Assembly (NCBI GenBank): GCA_025980325.1
Contig: JAICXQ010000018.1
Coordinates: forward strand, 1 to 37,849
DNA: 37,849 nt
From: Frankiales bacterium
GTDB taxonomy: Bacteria > Actinomycetota > Actinomycetes > JAFAQI01
Direction of reading: 5' to 3'
Shown here one piece after another: positions 26,360-34,176 of this stretch (position 1 is its first letter; every line of letters starts with the position of its first letter). The notes beneath the pieces are model-generated. The model was not told the origin of the DNA, did no database searches, and saw only the letters and a program-made list of their open reading frames with translations. A program made the translations under genes and the position numbers.

Positions 26360-26944
26360 CTACAGCGAGTGAGCCAGCGCGGCCGCGAGCGCGACGACCG
26401 GAGCGGGGTCGCCGCCACCCTCCAGCCAGGCCCGCGGAGACAGTGCCGTCCGGCCGATCCGCAACTCGGGGACGGTGGTCGCGAAGAACCGCGCGAGGAC
26501 GACCGGATGGACATCGGTCGGCAACGCACGCAACACCCGCTCCAACCCCGGCAGCGGAGCGCCGTCGACCCCGAACTGCCATCGCGGCAGCCGCCAGCCG
26601 TCGGTACGGCGGATGCCGACAAGCTGGCGCCGGGCCAACCGGTGACGCACCCGCGAGGCGTCGATGTTCAGTCGCGCCGCGACCTCGCCGACCGGCAGGG
26701 TGTCCGCCAGCACGGCGGCGTAGGTCGCGGCAGCATCGACCCGCGGATCCCGTTCGCGGCGTCGCCGGGGCGCGAGGTCGACACCGATCGCGGCGAGCGC
26801 GTCCGCCTGCTCGGCTGTCAGCGCGTCGCGCGGAGAGTCGGCAGGAGGCGGCCCGAGCTCGTCGAGCACCGACGCCACCAGATCGGCGAACTCGCGCTCG
26901 CTCACGTTGACGCCGGCACGGCCGAGCACCTCTGCCACGGTCAT
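26360..26944 (-). CDS. HTH antitoxin partner of the RES toxin
   Basis: 194 residues. The middle holds an excisionase/MerR-like helix-turn-helix: LPVGEVAARLNIDASRVRHR followed by LARRQLVGIRRTDGWRLPRW. The C-terminus (about 140-194) ends in LSPRAWLEGGGDPAPVVALA, which resembles the toxin-binding DUF2384/Xre-MbcA end. It is longer than typical RES antitoxins because of an N-terminal part of about 85 residues of unknown role. ATG 26944 is seven bases after TATTCT and is likely leaderless. A palindrome overlaps that -10, so autorepression is expected. Confidence 0.75.
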   Translation of the reverse strand: MTVAEVLGRAGVNVSEREFADLVASVLDELGPPPADSPRDALTAEQADALAAIGVDLAPRRRRERDPRVDAAATYAAVLADTLPVGEVAARLNIDASRVRHRLARRQLVGIRRTDGWRLPRWQFGVDGAPLPGLERVLRALPTDVHPVVLARFFATTVPELRIGRTALSPRAWLEGGGDPAPVVALAAALAHSL

Positions 26945-26951
26945 AGTGCAT

Positions 26952-26970
26952 AGAATAGCACGGCGTGCTA
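26952..26970 (-). promoter_or_regulatory. Promoter and palindromic operator of the RES/HTH module
   Basis: TAGCACGGCGTGCTA (26956-26970) is an inverted repeat of seven-base arms around one base. It overlaps the -10 TATTCT (26957-26952) of the antitoxin gene and also contains the metF stop codon (26968-26970). This is the expected place for toxin-antitoxin autorepression. The binding protein is inferred. Confidence 0.6.
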
Positions 26971-27909
26971 GTTCGTGCGCTGGCCGGATCCTAGGCCCAG
27001 CTGCTGGTAGATCTCACGAGTCGCCGTCGACTGGTTGAGGGTGTAGAAGTGCAAGCCGGGCGCGCCCTCGGCCAGCAACCGCTCGCACATCTGCGAGGCG
27101 ATCTCCACGCCGAGCGCCCGGACCGCCGCCGGGTCGTCCTCGACGGCGTAGAAGCGTTCGGCCAGCTCGGCCGGGAAGTCCGCGCCGGACAGCTGCGCCG
27201 AGCGTTGGATCGAGCGCAGGTTCGTGACCGGCATGATCCCGGGGATGATCGGCACGGTGCAGTCCCGCTGCGCGACGCGGTCGCGCAGTCGCAGGTAGTC
27301 GTCGACGCGGAAGAACATCTGCGTGATCGCGAAGTCGGCGCCGGCCGCGCACTTCGCCACGAAGAAGTCGATGTCGGCGTCGATGTCCGGCGAGCGCGGA
27401 TGCTTCTCCGGAAACGCCGCGACGCCGACGCAGAAGTCACCCGAGGAACGCACGAGCGCGACCAACTCGGCGGCGTACTCGAATCCTTCCGGATGCGCCG
27501 CCCACGTCCCCAACGGATCGCCGGGCGGGTCGCCGCGCAACGCGAGGACGTTGCGCACCCCGGCCGCGGCGTACGCGCCGATGACATGCCGCAACTCGGC
27601 CACCGAGTGGTTCACGGCGGTGAGGTGCCCCACCGGCGTCAGCGTCGTCTCCGCCGCGATCCGTTCGGTGATCCGCACCGTCGTCTCGCGGGTCGATCCG
27701 CCCGCGCCGTAGGTGACCGAGACGAACGTCGGCCGCAGCGCCTCCAGCTCACGGATCGCTTGCCAGAGCTTGGTTTCGCCCTCGGGCGTGCGCGGCGGGA
27801 AGAACTCGAACGAGTACGACGACCCGCCGGCCGCGAGCAGATCCCTGATCGTCGCGGCCCTGGTGGACGGCGCACGATCGGAGAGACGCGCGGTCGGGCT
27901 GACGGGCAT
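26968..27909 (-). CDS. metF: 5,10-methylenetetrahydrofolate reductase
   Basis: 313-residue flavoenzyme that reduces methylene-THF to methyl-THF for methionine synthesis. TIM-barrel blocks are visible: [62 protein letters not shown]-type strand ([14 protein letters not shown]) and [11 protein letters not shown]. Full length. ATG 27909 lies six bases after TAGCCT, so it is probably leaderless. It is divergent from crtE, the same arrangement as Rv2172c/Rv2173 in M. tuberculosis. Confidence 0.94.
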   Translation of the reverse strand: MPVSPTARLSDRAPSTRAATIRDLLAAGGSSYSFEFFPPRTPEGETKLWQAIRELEALRPTFVSVTYGAGGSTRETTVRITERIAAETTLTPVGHLTAVNHSVAELRHVIGAYAAAGVRNVLALRGDPPGDPLGTWAAHPEGFEYAAELVALVRSSGDFCVGVAAFPEKHPRSPDIDADIDFFVAKCAAGADFAITQMFFRVDDYLRLRDRVAQRDCTVPIIPGIMPVTNLRSIQRSAQLSGADFPAELAERFYAVEDDPAAVRALGVEIASQMCERLLAEGAPGLHFYTLNQSTATREIYQQLGLGSGQRTN

Positions 27910-27915
27910 GGGTCA

Positions 27916-27921
27916 AGGCTA
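27916..27921 (-). promoter_or_regulatory. -10 element of metF
   Basis: TAGCCT on the minus strand ends six bases before ATG 27909. On the other strand AATACT (27925-27930) lies six bases before the crtE GTG and is a weaker -10 candidate. The divergent space is only 27 bases. Confidence 0.45.
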
Positions 27922-27936
27922 CGGAATACTCGACTG

Positions 27937-29010
27937 GTGACTCCGTCGGCCGACGTGCTGCGCGATCGGATCGACAAGGCACTGCACGAATGGATGCACG
28001 CCGCTCGGCCGTCGGTCGCGTCGATGTCACCCGACCTCGAACCGTTCGTCGACGTCCTCACGGCGTTCGTGCTGGACGGCGGGAAGCGGCTGCGTCCGGC
28101 GTTCTGCTATTGGGGTTGTCGCGCCGCCGGCCTCGACGACGGATCGTTGAGTGACGACGCGGTCGTGCGGGCGGCGGCCGCGCTCGAACTCGTCCAGGCG
28201 TGCGCCCTCGTGCACGACGACGTGCTCGACCGCAGCGACACCCGGCGCGGCGGGCCGTCGGTGCATCGCAGGTTCGCGACCGCGCACCGGGCCTCGGGGT
28301 GGTCCGGCGACGGCGAGACGTTCGGTCAAGCGGCGGCGATCCTGCTCGGTGACCTTGCCCTCGTCTGGGCCGACGCGATGCTCGCGGACAGTGGCCTGCC
28401 GTCGGCGGCGTTGTTGCGCGGCCTGCCGGTGTGGAACGCGATGCGGGTCGAGGTCATGTGCGGTCAGTACCTCGACGTCGCCGAGCAGGCGCGCGGCGGC
28501 GGCTCGGTCGAACGGGCCTTGCGGGTGGCGCGGTTCAAGGCGGCGAAGTACACCGTCGAGCGGCCGCTGCAACTCGGCGCCGCGATCGCCGGTGCGGACG
28601 CCGCATTGCTCGGCGGGCTGTCGGCGTACGGAGTGCCGTTGGGCGAGGCGTTCCAGCTACGCGACGATCTGCTCGGTGTCTTCGGCGATCCCGAGGTGAC
28701 CGGAAAGCCGGCCGGCGACGACCTCCGTGAAGGCAAGCGCACCGTCCTCGTCGCGTACGCGACGCAGCTCGGCAACGATGCCCAGCGCGCGGTGCTGCAC
28801 GAGCTCGTCGGCCATCGCGATCTCGATCTGGACGGTGTCGAGACGGTACGCGAGATCATCGCCGCGAGCGGCGCCGCGGCCGCGGTCGAGCGGCTGATCG
28901 ACGAGCGCGTCGCCGCGGCCAACGCGGCGCTCGATGACACCGCCATGACCGGCGAAGCGCGCACCGAACTCGCCGCACTCGCGACGTTGGCGACCCAGCG
29001 GATCCGATGA
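27937..29010 (+). CDS. crtE: Geranylgeranyl (polyprenyl) diphosphate synthase
   Basis: 357 residues from GTG 27937. Trans-prenyltransferase motifs: GGKRLRP near residue 49, the first Asp-rich motif LVHDDVLDRSDTRRG (D94, D95, D98), KAAKYTVERPL, and the second FQLRDDLLGVFGDPEVTGKP (D243, D244). It makes the C20 precursor for phytoene. Position next to metF matches IdsA2 (Rv2173), so it may be an ancestral backbone gene to which crtI and crtB were joined. crtI starts one base after its stop. Chain length cannot be proven from sequence. Confidence 0.9.
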   Translation: MTPSADVLRDRIDKALHEWMHAARPSVASMSPDLEPFVDVLTAFVLDGGKRLRPAFCYWGCRAAGLDDGSLSDDAVVRAAAALELVQACALVHDDVLDRSDTRRGGPSVHRRFATAHRASGWSGDGETFGQAAAILLGDLALVWADAMLADSGLPSAALLRGLPVWNAMRVEVMCGQYLDVAEQARGGGSVERALRVARFKAAKYTVERPLQLGAAIAGADAALLGGLSAYGVPLGEAFQLRDDLLGVFGDPEVTGKPAGDDLREGKRTVLVAYATQLGNDAQRAVLHELVGHRDLDLDGVETVREIIAASGAAAAVERLIDERVAAANAALDDTAMTGEARTELAALATLATQRIR

Positions 29011-29011
29011 C

Positions 29012-30475
29012 GTGATGCGTACGGTCACTGGTCCCACCGACCACGTCGTCGTCGTCGGAGCCGGCCTCGGCGGGTTGTCGGCCGCGCTGCGGCTGGCCGG
29101 CGCCGGCCGTCGCGTTACCGTGCTCGAACGCATGAGCCATCCCGGCGGTCGAGCCGGGCTGCTCGAACTGGACGGCTACCGGTTCGACACCGGACCGACC
29201 GTCTTGACGATGCCGTCGCTGATCGGTGACGCCCTCGCGTGCGTGGACGAGGACATCGACGACTGGCTCGACCTGCGCCCGCTCGATCCCGCCTATCGCG
29301 CGTTCTTCCCGGACGGCAGCCGGCTCGACGTCATCGCCGACGTCGAGCGCATGACCGAGCAGGTACGGGCGCTGTGCGGCGACGCGGACGCAGCCGGCTA
29401 CCGGAAGTTCGCGGCGTACGCGGAGCGGATGTTTCGGTTGGAACGCAACGATTTCATCGACCGCAATCTCGACTCACCGCTGTCGTTGGTGACGCCGGCG
29501 CTGGCCAAGCTGGTCGCTCTCGGCGGCTTCCGCCGGCTCGCCCCGGTCGTCGCGTCGTACGTCCGTGATCCGCGGTTGCGCCGGGTGCTGTCGTTCCAAT
29601 CGCTGTACGCCGGTGTGACGCCGGACCAGGCGCTCGCGATCTACGCGAGCATTCCGTACCTCGACAGCGTCGCCGGCGTGTCGTTCCCGGTCGGCGGCAT
29701 GCACGCCGTGCCGCGCGCGCTCGCGGGTGCGGCGGTCAAGCACGGCGTCGAGGTGCACTACGAAACCGAGGTGACCGCGATCGAGAAGCGCGGCTCGCGC
29801 GCGGTCGCGGGAGTCACGCGAGACGGCCGACGGATTGCCGCCGACGTAGTCGTGGTCAACGCCGACCTGCCGATCGCGTGGGATCTCCTCGGCCTGCCGC
29901 GACGTCGAATGCACTGGTCCCCGTCGTGCGTGCTGCTGCTCGCCGGTGCCGACGCGCGGTGGTCGCAGGTCGCGCATCACAACCTGCACTTCGGCCGGTC
30001 GTGGCGGTCGACGATGCGCGAGATCCGGCGCGGCGAATTGTCCGGCGATCCGTCGTTGCTCGTCTCGGTGCCGACCGTCACCGATCCGGATCTCGCGCCG
30101 GCCGGCCGCACGAGCCTCGCCGCCGTCGCGCTGGTGCCCAATCTCGGCACCCCGATCGACTGGCGCGTCGTCGGGCCGCGATACCGGGACGAGCTGGTCG
30201 CCCGGTTGGAGGCCTTCGGTTACGTCGATCTCGATGCGCGGATCGACGTCGAACGCGTCGTCACCCCGGCGGACTGGGCCGATCAGGGACATGCCGTCGG
30301 GACCCCGTTCTCCGCCGCGCACGTCTTCGGCCAGACCGGGCCGTTCCGCCCCGGCAATCTCGTCGGCGACAACGTCGTCCTCGCCGGCTGCGGCACCAGG
30401 CCCGGTATCGGCGTGCCTATGGTGCTGCTGTCCGGACGGCTCGCGGCCGAACGCATCGTCGGGGCGACGGGATGA
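29012..30475 (+). CDS. crtI: Phytoene desaturase CrtI
   Basis: 487 residues. FAD loop VVVVGAGLGGLSAALRLAGA, GGRAGLLELDGYRFDTGPTV-type N-terminal block, and the C-terminal GCGTRPGIGVPMVLLSGRLA, the form found in actinobacterial CrtI enzymes. It converts phytoene to lycopene in four desaturations at the membrane. Start GTG 29012 or ATG 29015, one base after crtE. The stop overlaps the crtB start (ATGA). It is a paralogue of the genes at 18995 and 22340, and the crtE-crtI-crtB context makes this copy the phytoene desaturase. Confidence 0.92.
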   Translation: MMRTVTGPTDHVVVVGAGLGGLSAALRLAGAGRRVTVLERMSHPGGRAGLLELDGYRFDTGPTVLTMPSLIGDALACVDEDIDDWLDLRPLDPAYRAFFPDGSRLDVIADVERMTEQVRALCGDADAAGYRKFAAYAERMFRLERNDFIDRNLDSPLSLVTPALAKLVALGGFRRLAPVVASYVRDPRLRRVLSFQSLYAGVTPDQALAIYASIPYLDSVAGVSFPVGGMHAVPRALAGAAVKHGVEVHYETEVTAIEKRGSRAVAGVTRDGRRIAADVVVVNADLPIAWDLLGLPRRRMHWSPSCVLLLAGADARWSQVAHHNLHFGRSWRSTMREIRRGELSGDPSLLVSVPTVTDPDLAPAGRTSLAAVALVPNLGTPIDWRVVGPRYRDELVARLEAFGYVDLDARIDVERVVTPADWADQGHAVGTPFSAAHVFGQTGPFRPGNLVGDNVVLAGCGTRPGIGVPMVLLSGRLAAERIVGATG

Positions 30476-31410
30476 CGGCCGGCCTCGCCGCCGCGTATGC
30501 CGAGTGCCGACGGATCAACGCAAGGCACGGCCGCTCCTACTACCTCGCCACGCTGCTGCTGCCGTCGGCGAAGCGACCCGCGGTGCACGCGCTCTATGCG
30601 TTGGCGCGAGTCGCCGACGACATCGTGGATCGACCGGGCGTGGATCCGGCGCTCGCCTCGACGCAGCTCGACGACCTGCATCGCCGGTTGCGCGACGGCG
30701 GCGCTTGCGATCCGGTCGTGGTCGCGGCCCGCGACACGATCGCGCGCTGGCGGATCCCGGCGTCGTTGTTCGACGACTTCTTCGCCGCGATGCGGATGGA
30801 CTTGCATGTCTCGTCGTACCGGACGTGGACCGATCTGCTCGGGTACATGCACGGGTCGGCCGCCGTGATCGGCCTGCAAACACTGCCGATCCTCGAGCCG
30901 CTGCCCGGTCTCGCCGAGGTGGCCGCACCCTACGCGCGCGACCTGGGCCTGAGTTTCCAGCTCACCAACTTCCTCCGCGACATCGGCGAGGACCTCGACC
31001 GCGGCCGCGTGTACCTGCCGCAAGAGGATCTCGACGACTTCGGCGTCACCACGGCGCAACTGCGCGACCGCGTCGTCGACGACAACCTTCGCGCGCTGCT
31101 CAGGTTCGAGATCGGACGCGCCCGCAGCCTGCTCGCCAACGCCGCACTCGGCATCCGGCTGCTCGATCCGACCAGCCGCGACTGCATCCGCACCGCCGTG
31201 CTGCTCTACGGCGGGATCCTCGACGAGATCGAGCGGGCCGGCTACCGGGTGCTCGACCGGCGCGTGTCGGTCGGTGCCGGCCGGCGAGCTTGGCTCGCCG
31301 TCGCGGGAGCCGGCCGCGCGTGGCTCGCGCGCCGTCCCCACCACACCCACCAGGCCAGCGTCTGCAACACGAGCGAGAAGCCGAACCCGAGGTCTTCGAT
31401 CGGCGCGTAG
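30472..31410 (+). CDS. crtB: Phytoene synthase CrtB
   Basis: 312 residues from ATG 30472. Squalene/phytoene synthase motifs: HGRSYYLATLLLPSAKRPAV, ALARVADDIVDRPG (first Asp-rich motif), and FQLTNFLRDIGEDLDRGRVY with YLPQEDL (second). It joins two geranylgeranyl diphosphates to phytoene. The family core ends near residue 288 (AGRAWLARRP); the remaining residues are read from the antisense of crtYd, which overlaps tail to tail by 169 bases. Confidence 0.94.
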   Translation: MTAGLAAAYAECRRINARHGRSYYLATLLLPSAKRPAVHALYALARVADDIVDRPGVDPALASTQLDDLHRRLRDGGACDPVVVAARDTIARWRIPASLFDDFFAAMRMDLHVSSYRTWTDLLGYMHGSAAVIGLQTLPILEPLPGLAEVAAPYARDLGLSFQLTNFLRDIGEDLDRGRVYLPQEDLDDFGVTTAQLRDRVVDDNLRALLRFEIGRARSLLANAALGIRLLDPTSRDCIRTAVLLYGGILDEIERAGYRVLDRRVSVGAGRRAWLAVAGAGRAWLARRPHHTHQASVCNTSEKPNPRSSIGA

Positions 31411-31616
31411 AAGAGCCGTGCGCCGAGGATGTCGCGGTTCGAATAGACCACCAATCGCTGCCCGGTGAGCACGCCGTTCACGACGAGCTGGAACGACAAC
31501 ACGATCGCGTACGACGTCCAGAAAGCCTTGCGGCGCAACAGGTTTGTCCGCAGCACGAGGATATCCAGCACGACCGCGAAGCCGACGCCGGCCGCGGCGG
31601 CGACCGTATACGTCAC
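31242..31616 (-). CDS. crtYd: Lycopene cyclase subunit CrtYd
   Basis: 124 residues with three membrane helices. Hallmark FYAPIEDLGFGFSLVLQTLA (PIED motif) followed by WWVWWGRR. The final 30 residues are Arg/Ala/Pro-rich and lie over the 3' part of crtB on the other strand. With CrtYc it forms the heterodimeric beta-cyclase of actinobacteria, acting on psi ends of lycopene. ATG 31616 overlaps the crtYc stop (ATGA). Confidence 0.92.
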   Translation of the reverse strand: MTYTVAAAAGVGFAVVLDILVLRTNLLRRKAFWTSYAIVLSFQLVVNGVLTGQRLVVYSNRDILGARLFYAPIEDLGFGFSLVLQTLAWWVWWGRRASHARPAPATASQARRPAPTDTRRSSTR

Positions 31617-31936
31617 CGCTGCTCGTCATCTATGCGCCACTGCGGCCGCCGCCGCCGGACCGCCTCCAACGTCAAGAGGGCACAGACCGGTACGACGACG
31701 AAGAACGCCAGTTCCTCGACCGGCAGGTCGCCGACCCTGATCCCGAGCAGGTGCCGGTAGTGCCAATGACCGGCGTGCACCGCGAGCGCGTCCCAGGTCA
31801 GGAACACGACCCACACCGGGACGAGCGCCGCCACCAACCGGCGCGGGCGCGCATAGACCCGCGCCTTCAGGACGAGCTCGAGCGGCAACGTCGCCAGCAC
31901 GCAGCCGGCCAGCACGACCGGATAGATCCAGCTCAT
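31613..31936 (-). CDS. crtYc: Lycopene cyclase subunit CrtYc
   Basis: 107 residues, three membrane helices, and the hallmark LPVEELAFFVVVPVCALLTL (PVEE motif). Partner of CrtYd in the heterodimeric lycopene beta-cyclase; fused versions occur in archaea and fungi. ATG 31936 overlaps the stop of the PPOX gene (ATGA), so this four-gene minus-strand unit is tightly coupled. Confidence 0.93.
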   Translation of the reverse strand: MSWIYPVVLAGCVLATLPLELVLKARVYARPRRLVAALVPVWVVFLTWDALAVHAGHWHYRHLLGIRVGDLPVEELAFFVVVPVCALLTLEAVRRRRPQWRIDDEQR

Positions 31937-32385
31937 CGGCCGAGCTTCGCGTGGTCCCAGCTGACCCGGCGCTCGACCTCCAGCCGCAACACCGCCTGCT
32001 TCGACGCGTACTCCCGCAGCGACTCGCGATCCAGACCGTCGACGCCTTGGTACTTGCGGGCCAGTCCTTCGACCACGTCGAGCACTTCCTCGACGTCACG
32101 CGAGAGCGCGATCCGGCCGGTGAGCTGCAGCCCCCGCAACGTGTCGTACGTCTCGCCGTCTTCGACGAGTACGGCGACCCTCGGATCGCGTTCGAGGTTT
32201 CGCACCTTCTGCGACTTCGCGTACGTCCGCATGACGATTCGCCCGTCGACGACGACGAACCACATCGCGGTCGGATCCGGCACGCCGTCCGGACCGATCG
32301 TGACGAGGATGGCGGTGCGTGCGGCGTCGAGCATCGCAGCCTGCTCGGCCTGCGTCAGTTCGATCTCGGTCCGCCGGTTCGGCAT
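31933..32385 (-). CDS. PPOX-class flavin/F420-binding split-barrel protein
   Basis: 150 residues of the pyridoxamine 5'-phosphate oxidase-like superfamily: ILVTIGPDGVPDPTAMWFVV at the start, RTYAKSQKVRNLERDPRVAV, and LQLTGRIAL. Actinobacterial members bind FMN or F420 and many have no known substrate. Its stop overlaps crtYc and its ATG directly follows the stop of the Rv2175c-like gene (TAGATG). The operon position suggests, without proving, a link with carotenoid redox chemistry. Confidence 0.85.
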   Translation of the reverse strand: MPNRRTEIELTQAEQAAMLDAARTAILVTIGPDGVPDPTAMWFVVVDGRIVMRTYAKSQKVRNLERDPRVAVLVEDGETYDTLRGLQLTGRIALSRDVEEVLDVVEGLARKYQGVDGLDRESLREYASKQAVLRLEVERRVSWDHAKLGR

Positions 32386-32736
32386 CTAGAAGCCCAGCAA
32401 CTGCGCGCGCCGTTTGACCGCCGTATGCCGTCCCGCCGCCATCGCGTCGACCGGCCGGCCGGGGATCGCCGGGTCCTCGGTCAGCAACCAGCGCAGCGCT
32501 TCCTCGTCGTTGTAGCCGGCGTCGTGCAGCACGGTCAGCGCACCGGCCAGGCCCTTGAGCAGTTCGCCGTCGTGCACGAGTTCGACCGGCACCTGCTTCA
32601 CCGGCGGTGAGCCGCGAGAGACGACGACGAGCTTGCGCTCGCGGACGAGCTGGCGCACCTTCGGGAGCGGGACGCCGATCTGCTCGGCGAGATCGGGGAG
32701 GGTCAGCCAGCCGGAAACGAGGCTGTCCAGGTCCAC
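32386..32736 (-). CDS. Rv2175c-like HTH DNA-binding protein
   Basis: 116 residues from GTG 32736. An N-terminal winged HTH (LTLPDLAEQIGVPLPKVRQL then VRERKLVVVSRG) is followed by a C-terminal helical part containing LTVLHDAGYNDEEALRWLL and GRPVDAMAAGRHTAVKRRAQ. The order matches Rv2175c, a DNA-binding substrate of the kinase PknL in M. tuberculosis. Here the N-terminal extension carrying the phosphorylated Thr is absent and no pknL is adjacent. It heads the crtY unit and could regulate it. Probably leaderless (TAGCCT seven bases upstream). Confidence 0.85.
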   Translation of the reverse strand: MDLDSLVSGWLTLPDLAEQIGVPLPKVRQLVRERKLVVVSRGSPPVKQVPVELVHDGELLKGLAGALTVLHDAGYNDEEALRWLLTEDPAIPGRPVDAMAAGRHTAVKRRAQLLGF

Positions 32737-32743
32737 GACGGAC

Positions 32744-32753
32744 AGGCTAGTGT
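32744..32753. promoter_or_regulatory. Overlapping divergent -10 elements
   Basis: Minus-strand TAGCCT (32749-32744) is seven bases before GTG 32736; plus-strand TAGTGT (32748-32753) is eight bases before GTG 32762. They share the TA pairs at 32748-32749. The arrangement repeats that at 24970-24979. Confidence 0.6.
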
Positions 32754-32761
32754 GCGCCCTC

Positions 32762-33199
32762 GTGACCGACGACGAGACCGATGCCATCTCCAGGTACAAC
32801 CTCGACGACGACGATCCCGACGGCAGCTTGCCGCAGCGGTCGTACTGGTGGTCGCTGCACCGCCCGGAAACGTACGCACTGACCGGCTTCGCGCTGGCGT
32901 TCGGCACGCTCTTGTCGTACGGGCCGGCGCAAGAGCTCGTCCAGTCGATCGCCTTCAGCATCCAGTCGCAGAGCGAGCACACCGTTCTCTACATCGCGTC
33001 CGGCGTCCGGTTGGGCATCGCGCTGCTCGCGATCCTCGCGGCGGTGATCTCGATCCGCTCGGAGGACGACGACACCACGTGGACCCCGCCGGTAGCGCGC
33101 GCCACCCTGCTGGTCGCAGCCTTCAGCGCGCTGGTGTCGATCGCCGCACTCATCGCCACGGCCGTGGGCTCGGACCCGTCGCAGAACCCCAACTTCTAA
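32762..33199 (+). CDS. Small membrane protein of unknown function
   Basis: 145 residues from GTG 32762. An acidic cytoplasmic start (DDDDPDG) leads to WWSLHRPETYALTGFALAFG and three membrane helices, the second near YIASGVRLGIALLAILAAVI and the third near ATLLVAAFSALVSIAALIAT. I recognise no family. It is divergent from the Rv2175c-like gene with 25 bases between starts, and its stop overlaps the opposing oxidoreductase gene by four bases. Confidence 0.75.
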   Translation: MTDDETDAISRYNLDDDDPDGSLPQRSYWWSLHRPETYALTGFALAFGTLLSYGPAQELVQSIAFSIQSQSEHTVLYIASGVRLGIALLAILAAVISIRSEDDDTTWTPPVARATLLVAAFSALVSIAALIATAVGSDPSQNPNF

Positions 33200-34176
33200 A
33201 CGGAAACCGCCGCACCTCCGGCGCGGGCTGAGGCGAAGCAGGCGTCCAGTACGGCGGCCGTCGCGCGCGACTCGACCAGCGGCAACAGCCAACCGTCGCC
33301 ATCCGCGATCGCCGACGACACTTCCTCCACCATCAGTCGGTACGCATCGACGGCGGCCACCGGAAGTCGTCTCGTCCCCTCGCCGTCGGACACCATCAGC
33401 ACCGTCTCGTCCGAGACCCACGACGTGTACGGCGCGCCGGGAAGCTCGATCTCGCCGCGCTCGCCGGTGACGATCAGCCACTGCTTCGGCGGCTCGCTGA
33501 TGCCGACCCGGATCTGCGCATCACCCGTGTCGAACGACAGGACGGCCTCGGTCGCGAGGTCGACACCGGTAGGCCCAACCCGTTGCCGCGCAACGACTTC
33601 GCCCACCGGCGCGCCGCCGAACGCCCACAACGCCGCGGACACCGCGTAGCAGCCGACGTCGTACAGGGCGCCACCGCCGCGCGCGGGCTCCAGCCGGTAG
33701 TTGCCGTCCAACCGGCCGTCGAAGGTGAAGCCGGCCGCGACGTGCCGCACGTCGCCGATCGCACCGTCGCGGACGAGCGACGCGGCGAGCCGGACCCGCG
33801 GATGCCAGCGGTACCACGACGCCTCGACGAGGATCCGACCCGCGGCCGAGGCCGCCGAAGCCATCGCGTCCACCTCGGTCGCGGTCAACCCGAGCGGCTT
33901 CTCGCACAACACGTGCTTGCCGGCCGACAACGCCGCGATCGACCACGGTGCATGAGCCTCGTTCGTCAGCGAGATGTAGACCGCGTCGACGTCGGGATCG
34001 GCGAGCAATGCCGCGTAGTCGCCGTACACCGGACCGGCCGGCGCCAGCGACTGCCCGCGCGAGACGTCCCGCGTCGCGACCGCCCAGAGCGTCGCACCGG
34101 ATGCCGCGTGTACGGCGGGCGCGATCGCGCGGGCCGCGATCCAGCCGGCGCCGAGGAAGCCCCAGCGAACGGTCAG
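33196..34176 (-). CDS. Gfo/Idh/MocA-family oxidoreductase with apparent CTG start
   Basis: 326 residues if read from CTG 34176. The Rossmann loop VRWGFLGAGWIAARAIAPAV begins two residues in, CEKPLGL follows near residue 97, and GGGALYDVGCYAVSAALWAF marks the C-terminal sheet domain. NAD(P)-dependent sugar or trans-dihydrodiol-type dehydrogenases belong here; the substrate is unknown. No ATG, GTG or TTG lies in frame near the Rossmann start. CTG overlaps the upstream stop as CTGA, parallel to the ATGA/GTGA joints elsewhere, so a CTG start with coupling is proposed. Confidence 0.85.
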   Translation of the reverse strand: MTVRWGFLGAGWIAARAIAPAVHAASGATLWAVATRDVSRGQSLAPAGPVYGDYAALLADPDVDAVYISLTNEAHAPWSIAALSAGKHVLCEKPLGLTATEVDAMASAASAAGRILVEASWYRWHPRVRLAASLVRDGAIGDVRHVAAGFTFDGRLDGNYRLEPARGGGALYDVGCYAVSAALWAFGGAPVGEVVARQRVGPTGVDLATEAVLSFDTGDAQIRVGISEPPKQWLIVTGERGEIELPGAPYTSWVSDETVLMVSDGEGTRRLPVAAVDAYRLMVEEVSSAIADGDGWLLPLVESRATAAVLDACFASARAGGAAVSV

